Source: Candidatus Kapaibacterium sp. | Lineage (GTDB): Bacteria > Bacteroidota > Ignavibacteria > Kapaibacteriales > UBA2268 | DNA length: 9,983 nucleotides | Reading direction: 5' to 3' | Assembly: GCA_938038165.1 (NCBI GenBank) | Contig: CALHRB010000280.1 | Span: 1 to 9,983, forward strand | Shown here: in pieces, positions 1 through 6,438 of the stretch | How positions within the stretch are numbered: the first letter of the stretch is position 1 | Layout of the letters: each line of letters opens with the position of its first letter | Notes under the pieces: model-generated | Database searches by the model: none | What the model was told of the DNA's origin: nothing | What the model saw: the letters and a program-made list of their open reading frames with translations, nothing else | Position numbers and translations under genes: made by a program

Positions 1-367
1 AGATGCTCTTGAACAACGAGTCAAGGAATTAATTGACGGAGGAGAGGTCAGCGATAAATTTACTGCCAAAGATACACTTTGCAAAGCAGTTTATGGCAGG
101 GAAGATAAATTGAAGGAATTTGCTAAATCTAACGATGTAGTTATATTCGTCGCCGGACGAAATTCCTCTAACGGTAAAAGCCTTTTCCATATATGTCAGG
201 ACACAAATTCACGCTCATACTTCATTGAGGACATTTCCGAACTTAATATGGACTGGTTCGAGGGTGCCGAAAGAGTTGGAATAACCGGAGCAACAAGCAC
301 TCCTCAATGGTATATGGAGAATGTAAAAGAAAAAATTGAGCAGGAAATGAGTTCTGTTTCGGTTTGA
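1..367 (+). CDS. ispH: 4-hydroxy-3-methylbut-2-enyl diphosphate reductase (IspH/LytB), C-terminal part
   Basis: IspH is the iron-sulfur enzyme that reduces HMBPP to IPP and DMAPP, the last step of the MEP isoprenoid pathway in the cytosol. Only the last 121 codons are present; the frame is open from base 2 and ends at TGA 365-367. Visible family marks are the cluster-binding cysteine in DTLCKAVYGR (residue 27 of the fragment, equivalent to the third conserved Cys), the substrate-binding GRNSSNGKSL segment (Ser-Ser-Asn), and the C-terminal GITGATSTPQW motif, followed by a helix of the usual length. The other two cluster cysteines would lie upstream of the window. The fragment looks intact. The gene converges with umuC, with only 11 bases between the two stop codons and no hairpin terminator visible. 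The family assignment is firm; the start cannot be given. Confidence 0.95.
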   Translation, partial: DALEQRVKELIDGGEVSDKFTAKDTLCKAVYGREDKLKEFAKSNDVVIFVAGRNSSNGKSLFHICQDTNSRSYFIEDISELNMDWFEGAERVGITGATSTPQWYMENVKEKIEQEMSSVSV

Positions 368-378
368 CATTGGATTCT

Positions 379-1686
379 CTAAATAATTTCAAATTCTTTT
401 GCTGAAACAACCGGGAGCTGCTCCCAATCAGTAGTATATTTTGGGGTTCTCATATCTGCACGCGTTCGCCATTTTCTGTTGATTCCTGTTGCAGCATAAA
501 AAAGTGTGTTGGAGCCCATTTTTTTATTGACTTCATCGACTACCTCTGTAATTTTTGCCATTTTCAATCTATTTTCTGTATCAAATATTGATGTCTGAGA
601 ACGTTTAGTTGGAACCAAACCACTCAGCATAACACCGACTTTGTAATATTGATACCCAATTCGAAAAATTTGTTCTACGCCCTTCATAGCAAAAGAAATT
701 AATTCTGAGGTCGAATCTGTTGGAACAGGAAGCTGAATTAAAACCCCGTTATGATATTGAGCTTCTTTTTTGAAAGGATTAGTTCTCAGGAAAACCGAAA
801 GTAAATTAGCCGATGACTTTTGTGCTCTCATCTTTTCGCTTGCCCTTGTAACAAAAAATGCAATGGCTTCCTTTACTGAAGCAATATCTTTAACGGTTTG
901 ACCAAAGGAGCGAGAGGAAACAATGGCTTTCTTTGCCGGAGGAAAGTATTCATATTCTATACAGGGAATACCCTTTAATTCAAGAACTGTTCGCAAACCC
1001 ATCACAGTCATTTTCTTTTTTATCCATTTCTCATTTGCATTGACTAAATCCAGAGCAGTAAAAATATTCTGCAAATTAAGAAGTTTTGAGTATTGCCTGC
1101 CAATGCCCCAGATATCTGCAACTTCTGTATTTTTTAAATAATAATCCTTGTTCTCAATTCCATACAAATTCAAGACACCTTTATTCGAAGAAACCTTCTT
1201 GGCAAATCTGTTTGCTAATTTTGCCAATGTCTTTGTTTCAGCTATACCAATTGAAACAGGAATGCCCGTCCATTTTCTGACTGTGTTCCTGATTAAACGG
1301 CAATAGTCAGTCAAATCCTTATGAGAAAAACCCTCAAGATTTATAAAAGCTTCATCAATGGAATAAATCTCAACTTCTGGAGAAAAATGCTCCAAAGTTG
1401 TCATTACTCTGTGCGACATATCCCCATAAAGAGTATAATTAGAAGAAAAGACATAAACATTGTGCTTTTTTATTATTTCTTCGGCTTTGAAAAGTGGTTC
1501 GCCCATTTTTATACCAAGTTCCTTAGCCTCATTGGATCGGGCGATAATCATACCATCGTTATTGGAAAGCACAACAATTGGCTTCCCCCATAGCTTTGGA
1601 TTGAAAACCCTCTCGCAAGATGTATAGAAATTATTGCAATCAACGAGTGCAACAGGCTTTACTTTTTTTGATACCTTTCCTTCCAT
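379..1686 (-). CDS. umuC: Y-family translesion DNA polymerase, UmuC type (DNA polymerase V catalytic subunit)
   Basis: Error-prone polymerase that copies past damaged template bases. The 435-residue product matches full-length UmuC (about 420-430). In order: catalytic Asp16 in LVDCNNFYTSCE; the UmuC-type NNDGMIIARSNEAKELGI finger region (42-59); SNYTLYGDMS (82-91); the second catalytic site YSIDEAF with Asp111/Glu112; palm motif GIPVSIGIAETKTLAKLAN (141-159); a helix-hairpin-helix DIWGIGR (191-197); a little-finger domain to about 360; QTSIFD (364-369), which resembles a beta-clamp-binding peptide; and a C-terminal DUF4113-like segment (about 382-432) ending TPKYTTDWEQLPVV. UmuC normally works with processed UmuD, but no umuD is adjacent. 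The ATG at 1686 lies inside the end of rarA (28-base overlap), so the two are probably co-transcribed and translationally coupled. All catalytic acids are present, so it should be active. DinB (Pol IV) is less likely because of DUF4113 and the NNDG motif. Confidence 0.95.
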   Translation of the reverse strand: MEGKVSKKVKPVALVDCNNFYTSCERVFNPKLWGKPIVVLSNNDGMIIARSNEAKELGIKMGEPLFKAEEIIKKHNVYVFSSNYTLYGDMSHRVMTTLEHFSPEVEIYSIDEAFINLEGFSHKDLTDYCRLIRNTVRKWTGIPVSIGIAETKTLAKLANRFAKKVSSNKGVLNLYGIENKDYYLKNTEVADIWGIGRQYSKLLNLQNIFTALDLVNANEKWIKKKMTVMGLRTVLELKGIPCIEYEYFPPAKKAIVSSRSFGQTVKDIASVKEAIAFFVTRASEKMRAQKSSANLLSVFLRTNPFKKEAQYHNGVLIQLPVPTDSTSELISFAMKGVEQIFRIGYQYYKVGVMLSGLVPTKRSQTSIFDTENRLKMAKITEVVDEVNKKMGSNTLFYAATGINRKWRTRADMRTPKYTTDWEQLPVVSAKEFEII

Positions 1687-2981
1687 AATACTTCAAGACG
1701 TTCCTTGAAAGACTTTTCTTTCCCAAAATTCCCCGGCAGATAAAACACTTTGGCATCATATTCATCGGGGAAATAATTTTCTTTAACAAAATTCCCTTCG
1801 TAATTATGAGGGTATTGATAAGCTTCCCCATAACCCTCGTCCCGCATTACCTTTGTTGGAGCATTTCTCAGATGCATTGGAACAGTAACAGAAGCCCCTC
1901 TTCTGATTTCTCCGGTGGCGTTCATCAAAGCCATATAAGAAGCATTGGATTTATTGCACGAGGCAAGATAAGTAACACCCTGAGCCAAATTTATCTGGCA
2001 TTCAGGCAAACCAATCATTTCAACTGCCTGAAAAACAGAAATAGCAAGCGTTAGGGCAAATGGATCTGCATTGCCAATATCTTCACTTGCAAAGACAACC
2101 ATCCTTCGGGCAATGAAGCGGGGATCTTCGCCTGCGTCGAGCATTTTAGCAAGCCAGAAAATAGCAGCATCCGGGTCAGAGCCTCTGAGCGATTTAATAA
2201 AGGCGGATATTGTATCGTAATGAGATTCCCCTTTTTTGTCGTATTGTGCTGTTTTCTGCTGAAGTGCCTTTTCGAGCAATTCTCTTGTCAGGACAACTTT
2301 ACCTTTATCATTGTTAGCAATTTTAAAGGCTAATTCAATTGAATTTAGAGCTGTCCTTGCATCTCCAGCTGAAATAGTAAATAGAAAATCCCAGTCTTCG
2401 ATTATAATTGTTTGTTTAGATAGAATCTCATCTTTTTGAAGTGCATTTCTGACAATTGAGCGTATATCATCGTTGGACAGAAGATGAAGGCGATAGACCT
2501 GACAGCGGCTTAGTAAAGCTGAATTGACCTCGAACGATGGATTTTCGGTAGTTGCACCAACAAGAGTTATTTCACCCTTTTCTACTGCGTGCAGCAGTGC
2601 ATCCTGCTGATTTTTATTAAAGCGATGGATTTCGTCTATGAATAGCATTGTCCTTCTGCCTGATTTCCGCAAAGATTTTGCTTTGTCAATCACTGCTCTT
2701 ACTTCTTTGACTCCGGAATCAACAGCTGACATACGCTCGAAGTTATAATCCCCTGTCCTGGCTATAATAAGTGCTAATGTTGTTTTTCCTGAGCCCGGAG
2801 GACCCCAGAAAATAATTGACGGCAAATCTTTGCTCTCAAGAAATTTCCTCAAAGGTCCGTCAGTTCCAACCAGATGATTTTGTCCGTAGATATCATCAAG
2901 TGTTTCGGGGCGAACCCTATCGGCAAGCGGTGATAAAAAATTTTGATTATGCTTTTCTTCGTCTTGAAAAAACAAATCCAT
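1659..2981 (-). CDS. rarA: Replication-associated recombination protein A (RarA/MgsA), AAA+ ATPase
   Basis: RarA is a clamp-loader-like AAA+ ATPase, related to eukaryotic WRNIP1/Mgs1, that acts at stalled replication forks. From the ATG at 2981 the product is 440 residues, the usual family length. Visible: N-terminal PLADRVRPETLDDIYGQNHL (18-37); Walker A GPPGSGKT (60-67); Walker B LFIDEIHRF (113-121); sensor-1 ATTENP (143-148); SRC with the probable arginine finger (Arg159); then the MgsA tetramerisation part with SLRGSDPDAAIFWLAKML, EDIGNADP and PMHLRNAP. A TTG six bases further upstream would also be in frame, but ATG 2981 is preferred because GGAG (2988-2991) sits six bases before it, whereas it would touch the TTG. 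The gene follows the cyclotransferase gene by 24 bases and overlaps umuC downstream. The pairing with a translesion polymerase fits a role in fork rescue. Confidence 0.96.
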   Translation of the reverse strand: MDLFFQDEEKHNQNFLSPLADRVRPETLDDIYGQNHLVGTDGPLRKFLESKDLPSIIFWGPPGSGKTTLALIIARTGDYNFERMSAVDSGVKEVRAVIDKAKSLRKSGRRTMLFIDEIHRFNKNQQDALLHAVEKGEITLVGATTENPSFEVNSALLSRCQVYRLHLLSNDDIRSIVRNALQKDEILSKQTIIIEDWDFLFTISAGDARTALNSIELAFKIANNDKGKVVLTRELLEKALQQKTAQYDKKGESHYDTISAFIKSLRGSDPDAAIFWLAKMLDAGEDPRFIARRMVVFASEDIGNADPFALTLAISVFQAVEMIGLPECQINLAQGVTYLASCNKSNASYMALMNATGEIRRGASVTVPMHLRNAPTKVMRDEGYGEAYQYPHNYEGNFVKENYFPDEYDAKVFYLPGNFGKEKSFKERLEVLWKERYQKK

Positions 2982-2987
2982 CGCCAA

Positions 2988-2991
2988 CTCC
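2988..2991 (-). promoter_or_regulatory. Ribosome binding site of rarA (GGAG)
   Basis: GGAG on the minus strand, six bases before ATG 2981. It decides the rarA start, because the in-frame TTG at 2987 directly abuts it with no spacer. Confidence 0.6.
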
Positions 2992-3005
2992 GATTATTTT
3001 TTTAA

Positions 3006-3833
3006 TTATTTAATTTCAACTTCAAAAAGAAAGTTCCAATTTTTTCCTGTTAGAAACAATCTTTTCCCCTCGGGATCATAAGCTATGCCATTTAAAACAT
3101 CGGTATTTGTATTATACCTAATGTATGTTCTGAGGATTGAACAATCAATAATACCTTTAATTATTCCTGAAGCTGTGTCAATTCTAATAATATTATCCGA
3201 TTGCCAGACATTTGCCCATATCTCACCGTTTATAAATTCCAGTTCATTTAAGTAATTAACGGGATTGAAATTCATATCAGTAACCGGGAGGAGCCTGATT
3301 GTTTGAAAATTTTCAGGATTAATAAACCTTAGTATGTTGCTTCCATCGCTCATAACAAGTTCACTTCCAGTATAAGTAAGTCCCCAACCTTCGCCATGAT
3401 AATCAAATGTTTTGATCAAATTGAAAGAATTCAAATCATAGACAAAGCATTTTTTGTTAAGCCAACTAATCTGGTAAATTTTATTATTTACCAGGACTGC
3501 ACCTTCTGCAAAAATGTCAGGGGCTAAGTCAATTTTTTTGATGATTTTTCCTGTTTCTATTTCAACTTTTCTTAAAGAAGACTGTCCCTTTTGACCAGTA
3601 CTTTCGTATAAAAAACCCTTATGAAAAAACAAACCCTGAGTGAAAGCATTTACATCGTGAGGGAACTTGTTAATTACTACGATTGTGTTTTTTTCAATCA
3701 AATTTTCACTTTTTTCTTTAATATTTCTTGATAAATTATTATCCTGAATCTTCAATTCATCAACTTTGCGATTATTCTTTCCATTACAAGAAATAAAAAT
3801 TGAGATGCTAAGAAAAATTATTAATAACCTCAT
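3006..3833 (-). CDS. Glutaminyl-peptide cyclotransferase (plant/bacterial-type, PF05096-like), lipoprotein
   Basis: This family converts N-terminal glutamine of peptides to pyroglutamate on a five-bladed propeller fold. The 275-residue product opens with a short hydrophobic signal ending FISC (Cys16), a plausible though loose lipobox, so it is probably membrane-anchored and faces the periplasm or outside. A polar linker (17-48) follows. The enzyme domain (about 50-275) carries the family signatures DVNAFTQGL (60-68), LYESTGQKGQSSLR (75-88), GEGWGLTY (147-154), YLNELEF (194-200), WANVWQSD (206-213) and DVLNGIAYDPEGKRLFLTGK (245-264), ending LFEV. It is complete. No Shine-Dalgarno is visible before ATG 3833, only A/T-rich sequence. 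It ends 24 bases before rarA on the same strand, so it may head a transcription unit with rarA and umuC. A functional link to DNA repair is not evident. The start is sound because the signal peptide begins at it. Confidence 0.9.
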   Translation of the reverse strand: MRLLIIFLSISIFISCNGKNNRKVDELKIQDNNLSRNIKEKSENLIEKNTIVVINKFPHDVNAFTQGLFFHKGFLYESTGQKGQSSLRKVEIETGKIIKKIDLAPDIFAEGAVLVNNKIYQISWLNKKCFVYDLNSFNLIKTFDYHGEGWGLTYTGSELVMSDGSNILRFINPENFQTIRLLPVTDMNFNPVNYLNELEFINGEIWANVWQSDNIIRIDTASGIIKGIIDCSILRTYIRYNTNTDVLNGIAYDPEGKRLFLTGKNWNFLFEVEIK

Positions 3834-3862
3834 TTTAATAATCGTTAAAATTTATAACCTAA

Positions 3863-3891
3863 CAAACATTTAAAATACAATTTTAAGCAAA
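3863..3891 (-). promoter_or_regulatory. Candidate Bacteroidota-type promoter for the cyclotransferase-rarA-umuC unit
   Basis: On the minus strand TTTG (3891-3888) is followed after 17 bases by AATGTTTG (3870-3863). The Bacteroidota -7 consensus is TAnnTTTG, so this has one mismatch and fitting spacing. The start codon lies about 30 bases downstream. In such AT-rich DNA a chance match is possible. Confidence 0.35.
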
Positions 3892-3917
3892 TAAAATATA
3901 TATAGAGTTTTTTTTAG

Positions 3918-3925
3918 TAAATTTG
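3918..3925 (+). promoter_or_regulatory. Candidate -7 element upstream of kdsB
   Basis: TAAATTTG is an exact match to the Bacteroidota -7 consensus TAnnTTTG, 32 bases before the kdsB start. No TTG lies at the expected -33 distance, so this is half a promoter and remains tentative. Confidence 0.22.
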
Positions 3926-3957
3926 TTTTTTTCTTAAACTGACTTAGCACAGGATTA

Positions 3958-4722
3958 TTGAATAAATACGCATTAAGCATACTTGGAATAATTCCAGCAC
4001 GGTATTCATCGACAAGATTACCCGGGAAAGTCCTTGTTGATATTAATGGTAAGCCAATGCTTCAACGTGTGTGGGAAGCAGCATGTCGCTCAAAATATCT
4101 AAGCAGGATAGTTATAGCCACAGACGACGAAAGAGTTGAAAATCTATGCTTCAGTATTGGTGCTGAATTTGTAATGACTCCCTCAGAATTATCCTGTGGC
4201 ACTGAAAGAGCCATTTATGCTTATAAAATACTTAATGAAGACTCAGAAATAATCCTTAATATACAGGGCGATGAACCGCTTTTAAGCGGAACCATCATTG
4301 ACAACCTTATTGAATCGTTTATAGCAAGAAACGCCGACGTCGGAACATTAATCAAAAAGATTGACAATAATGAAGACATATTTAACCCTTCAGTTGTAAA
4401 AGTTACATTAAACAACGAGTCAAATGCTTTATATTTTTCAAGAAGCCCCATCCCATATTTAAGAGATTACCCCCAATCTGAATGGCATCAAATTCATTCT
4501 TTTTGGAAGCATATCGGTATTTACATTTATAAACATTCTGCTTTTCTTAATTTCAATGTTCTTGCCAATTCGGAATTAGGCAAATTTGAACAGCTCGAAC
4601 AATTGAGATATCTTCAAAATGGCTATAGCATACATTGCATTGAGACTGATCAGCACCTTATCAGTGTTGACACTAACGAGGATTTAGAATTAGTTAAAAA
4701 ATATCTTAATCAAAAACAATAG
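3958..4722 (+). CDS. kdsB: 3-deoxy-manno-octulosonate cytidylyltransferase (CMP-Kdo synthetase)
   Basis: KdsB couples CTP to Kdo, giving CMP-Kdo for the LPS inner core; it acts in the cytosol. The 254-residue product has the usual length. Visible: nucleotide-binding IIPARYSSTRLPGK (11-24), ATDDERV (54-60), the sugar-site loop CGTERA (80-85), NIQGDEP (101-107) with metal-binding Asp105, SRSPIPY (161-167), KHIGIYIY (184-191), FEQLEQLRYL (210-219) and the second metal site SVDTNEDL (236-243, Asp238). The start is TTG 3958, chosen because it gives the normal short lead into the first strand and no ATG lies nearby; AGGA at 3951-3954 is rather close for a ribosome site. The gene lies divergent to the cyclotransferase gene across 124 bases and runs directly into the small exported-protein gene. 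It indicates a Kdo-containing outer membrane. Confidence 0.95.
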   Translation: MNKYALSILGIIPARYSSTRLPGKVLVDINGKPMLQRVWEAACRSKYLSRIVIATDDERVENLCFSIGAEFVMTPSELSCGTERAIYAYKILNEDSEIILNIQGDEPLLSGTIIDNLIESFIARNADVGTLIKKIDNNEDIFNPSVVKVTLNNESNALYFSRSPIPYLRDYPQSEWHQIHSFWKHIGIYIYKHSAFLNFNVLANSELGKFEQLEQLRYLQNGYSIHCIETDQHLISVDTNEDLELVKKYLNQKQ

Positions 4723-4731
4723 TCCTTGACT

Positions 4732-5313
4732 ATGATCAAATATATACTTCTATTCCTTTTTTTGAACTTTATTATCATATCCTATGCCAGGACATCAGAA
4801 AATGACAAATTTGATCTGAATTTTTCTTCTTGCAGATATTTGTTAAACTTAAAAGAGAATATTGATTCAATAAAAACAAATGTATTAGTCTGGACAAAAG
4901 AAAACAACAAATGCAAGTATGATTTAATTGATTCTTTGACAGATAATCTAATCAGAAAGGGCGATGATTCATATTTCTACTGCTTGGTTGCAGTTTGCAA
5001 CGTCGCCGATAAAAGCCTTTATGATGCACTTTTGGAAGCAAATGGAATGTTATTCTATGGAAATTTTGATTATTTAATCAGAAAATTGTTTGATTATGAA
5101 AAATACTTCCATGAAGAACATTGCTTCCTGAAATATCTGATAGAAGCATTGAGCCTCGAAGTTTATACCTCAAAAAATCAAAGCAAGGAATTGGTCGAAA
5201 TAGAAAAATTTATTGAAGCCGAGTCAATCAGATACAAGTTCAATTCCGAACAAAGGTTGTTTCTATCAAATTTGCTGAAAAGAATAGATCCTTCGATTTG
5301 GAGTAACGAATGA
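4732..5313 (+). CDS. Small exported protein of unknown function, downstream of kdsB
   Basis: I do not recognise this 193-residue product. It starts with a strongly hydrophobic segment (residues 3-18, rich in Ile/Leu/Phe) ending SYAR, consistent with a Sec signal peptide cleaved near residue 19, or an uncleaved anchor. There is no lipobox cysteine. The mature part is charged, apparently mostly helical and holds five cysteines, including a CLVAVC pair in the middle. No catalytic motif is visible. ATG 4732 is preferred over an in-frame TTG six bases upstream because the signal peptide starts naturally there; neither has a clear ribosome site. It begins 9 bases after the kdsB stop and is probably co-transcribed with it, which hints at an envelope role, but that is only context. 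Its stop is 2 bases from the convergent ATP-grasp gene. The frame is intact with ordinary codon use for the region, so I take it as a real gene. Confidence 0.75.
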   Translation: MIKYILLFLFLNFIIISYARTSENDKFDLNFSSCRYLLNLKENIDSIKTNVLVWTKENNKCKYDLIDSLTDNLIRKGDDSYFYCLVAVCNVADKSLYDALLEANGMLFYGNFDYLIRKLFDYEKYFHEEHCFLKYLIEALSLEVYTSKNQSKELVEIEKFIEAESIRYKFNSEQRLFLSNLLKRIDPSIWSNE

Positions 5314-5315
5314 AC

Positions 5316-6317
5316 CTATTCTTCTGAGCTTGCTTTAGGTTTTCTTCCCCTTCTTTTTGATGATGGCTTTGGTGCTGTTTTTGGTCCCTTCAAATATTGG
5401 CTCCAGGTGTATTCAGATGGAATATATTTACCCTCGAGAGCAAGTGAGATGAGGAAATCACCCGTTGTACTAACAATCCAATTGAAATCCTCGGGTCTCA
5501 TAAAATTCTTTTCTATAAACGGAACGGGGTTTAAGAAACTCATAGCATAGTAATTGTTGCCTTTGATTGCAATATCAACAGCGTTAAAATCATAGCCAAG
5601 AGCATTGCAGATTTTTAAAGCAATTTTAAGAATCTCTTTTTCTATTTCAGGATCAATGAACAGGTCCTGGCTTGAAAACCTCAAGTGCATTGGTTTTCTG
5701 GGATCATAATCAACCAAACGGTGAAACTTTTTGCCAACTACGTAAATACGAAAGTACTTTTCAAAATCTATATATTCCTGTAGGATCATTGTAGTTGATC
5801 CGGTAAAGTCATAAGCAGCAAAGAATTCATTTTCGTTATAAACAGTGAAGGCATTCCTTCCTGAATTTCCCTGATTTGGCTTGATAACAGCTGGAAAACC
5901 GATATAATCGAATATTTCTTTCCAATTCAAAGGGTATATCAAATTCCTGAAACTATCGGGACCTGTCCCCGGTGGATTTTCTTTACTTGGAATTATGGCT
6001 GTTTTTGGCACTTTTATTCCAAGTTTCATAGCTAAGGAATAATTAAAAAAGTTATCTTCGGGATAGTTCCAAAACGGATTGTTAACAACTTTAACATTTC
6101 CAAGAGCAGATTGCATCATAATTGAGTGGTAAAATGGTACTTCGTGTGAAGCTCTGTCGAATATAACATTATAATCACTAAAATCATCTATTCTCAATGC
6201 TTTCACCGTCATCAGTTCAGATTTTACCTGCTTGTATCTTGCAATATTTTGTATGTATTCATTAACAGCAAAGGGGAATGTTTGCTCCATCCCATAAAGA
6301 ATTCCAATCTTTTTCAT
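5316..6317 (-). CDS. ATP-grasp family protein (RimK/glutathione-synthetase-like) with basic AT-hook-like tail
   Basis: ATP-grasp enzymes typically ligate a carboxylate to an amine or thiol using ATP; the substrate here cannot be told. The 333-residue product has an N-terminal Rossmann-like lobe (MKKIGILYG onward, to about 100), then the ATP-grasp fold: FPAVIKPNQGNSGRNAF (141-157, Lys146 as the usual ATP-binding lysine), MILQEYIDFEKYFRIYVVGKK (177-197), NAVDIAI (245-251) and YAMSFLNPVPF (257-267). Relatives I know have an acidic residue in the last motif (as in DFxNPxP); here it is Ser260, so a metal ligand may be missing. The tail (about 312-333) is Pro/Lys/Ser-rich with KRRGRKPK (321-328), like an AT-hook. 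ATG 6317 has GAGG five bases upstream and a good candidate promoter. It is a single gene between two gaps, convergent with the gene on its left. The superfamily assignment is firm; the function is unknown. Confidence 0.85.
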   Translation of the reverse strand: MKKIGILYGMEQTFPFAVNEYIQNIARYKQVKSELMTVKALRIDDFSDYNVIFDRASHEVPFYHSIMMQSALGNVKVVNNPFWNYPEDNFFNYSLAMKLGIKVPKTAIIPSKENPPGTGPDSFRNLIYPLNWKEIFDYIGFPAVIKPNQGNSGRNAFTVYNENEFFAAYDFTGSTTMILQEYIDFEKYFRIYVVGKKFHRLVDYDPRKPMHLRFSSQDLFIDPEIEKEILKIALKICNALGYDFNAVDIAIKGNNYYAMSFLNPVPFIEKNFMRPEDFNWIVSTTGDFLISLALEGKYIPSEYTWSQYLKGPKTAPKPSSKRRGRKPKASSEE

Positions 6318-6322
6318 AGTTA

Positions 6323-6326
6323 CCTC
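6323..6326 (-). promoter_or_regulatory. Ribosome binding site of the ATP-grasp gene (GAGG)
   Basis: GAGG on the minus strand, five bases before ATG 6317; it supports this start. Confidence 0.5.
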
Positions 6327-6357
6327 AAAAAATTTTTAGTGGAAACTTTTTTATCAT

Positions 6358-6385
6358 CAAAGTTATTGGAAACGTTGAACAACAA
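6358..6385 (-). promoter_or_regulatory. Bacteroidota-type promoter (-33 TTG / -7 TAACTTTG) for the ATP-grasp gene
   Basis: Minus strand: TTG (6385-6383), 17 bases, then TAACTTTG (6365-6358), an exact match to TAnnTTTG. It lies about 40 bases before ATG 6317, leaving a short leader with a GAGG ribosome site. It is the best promoter match in the window and suggests this gene is transcribed separately from the T9SS protein gene upstream of it. The rest of the 121-base gap shows nothing else. Confidence 0.45.
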
Positions 6386-6438
6386 TAAGTATTTCAAATA
6401 ATTAGAGATTTATTATTTTATGACTCAGTTAAAAGGAT

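Noticed and set aside
923..1593. Plus-strand open frames opposite umuC
   Set aside because: They are antisense to a fully conserved polymerase and show no protein family features.
2982..2987. In-frame TTG at 2987 as the rarA start, two codons before the ATG
   Set aside because: The GGAG ribosome site directly abuts the TTG but is well spaced for ATG 2981.
3834..3957. AT-rich divergent gap, checked for tRNA, small RNA or operator
   Set aside because: No cloverleaf, hairpin or dyad is visible; only promoter-like elements were recorded.
4726..4731. In-frame TTG at 4726 as the start of the unknown gene after kdsB
   Set aside because: ATG 4732 begins the signal peptide naturally and no ribosome site favours the TTG.
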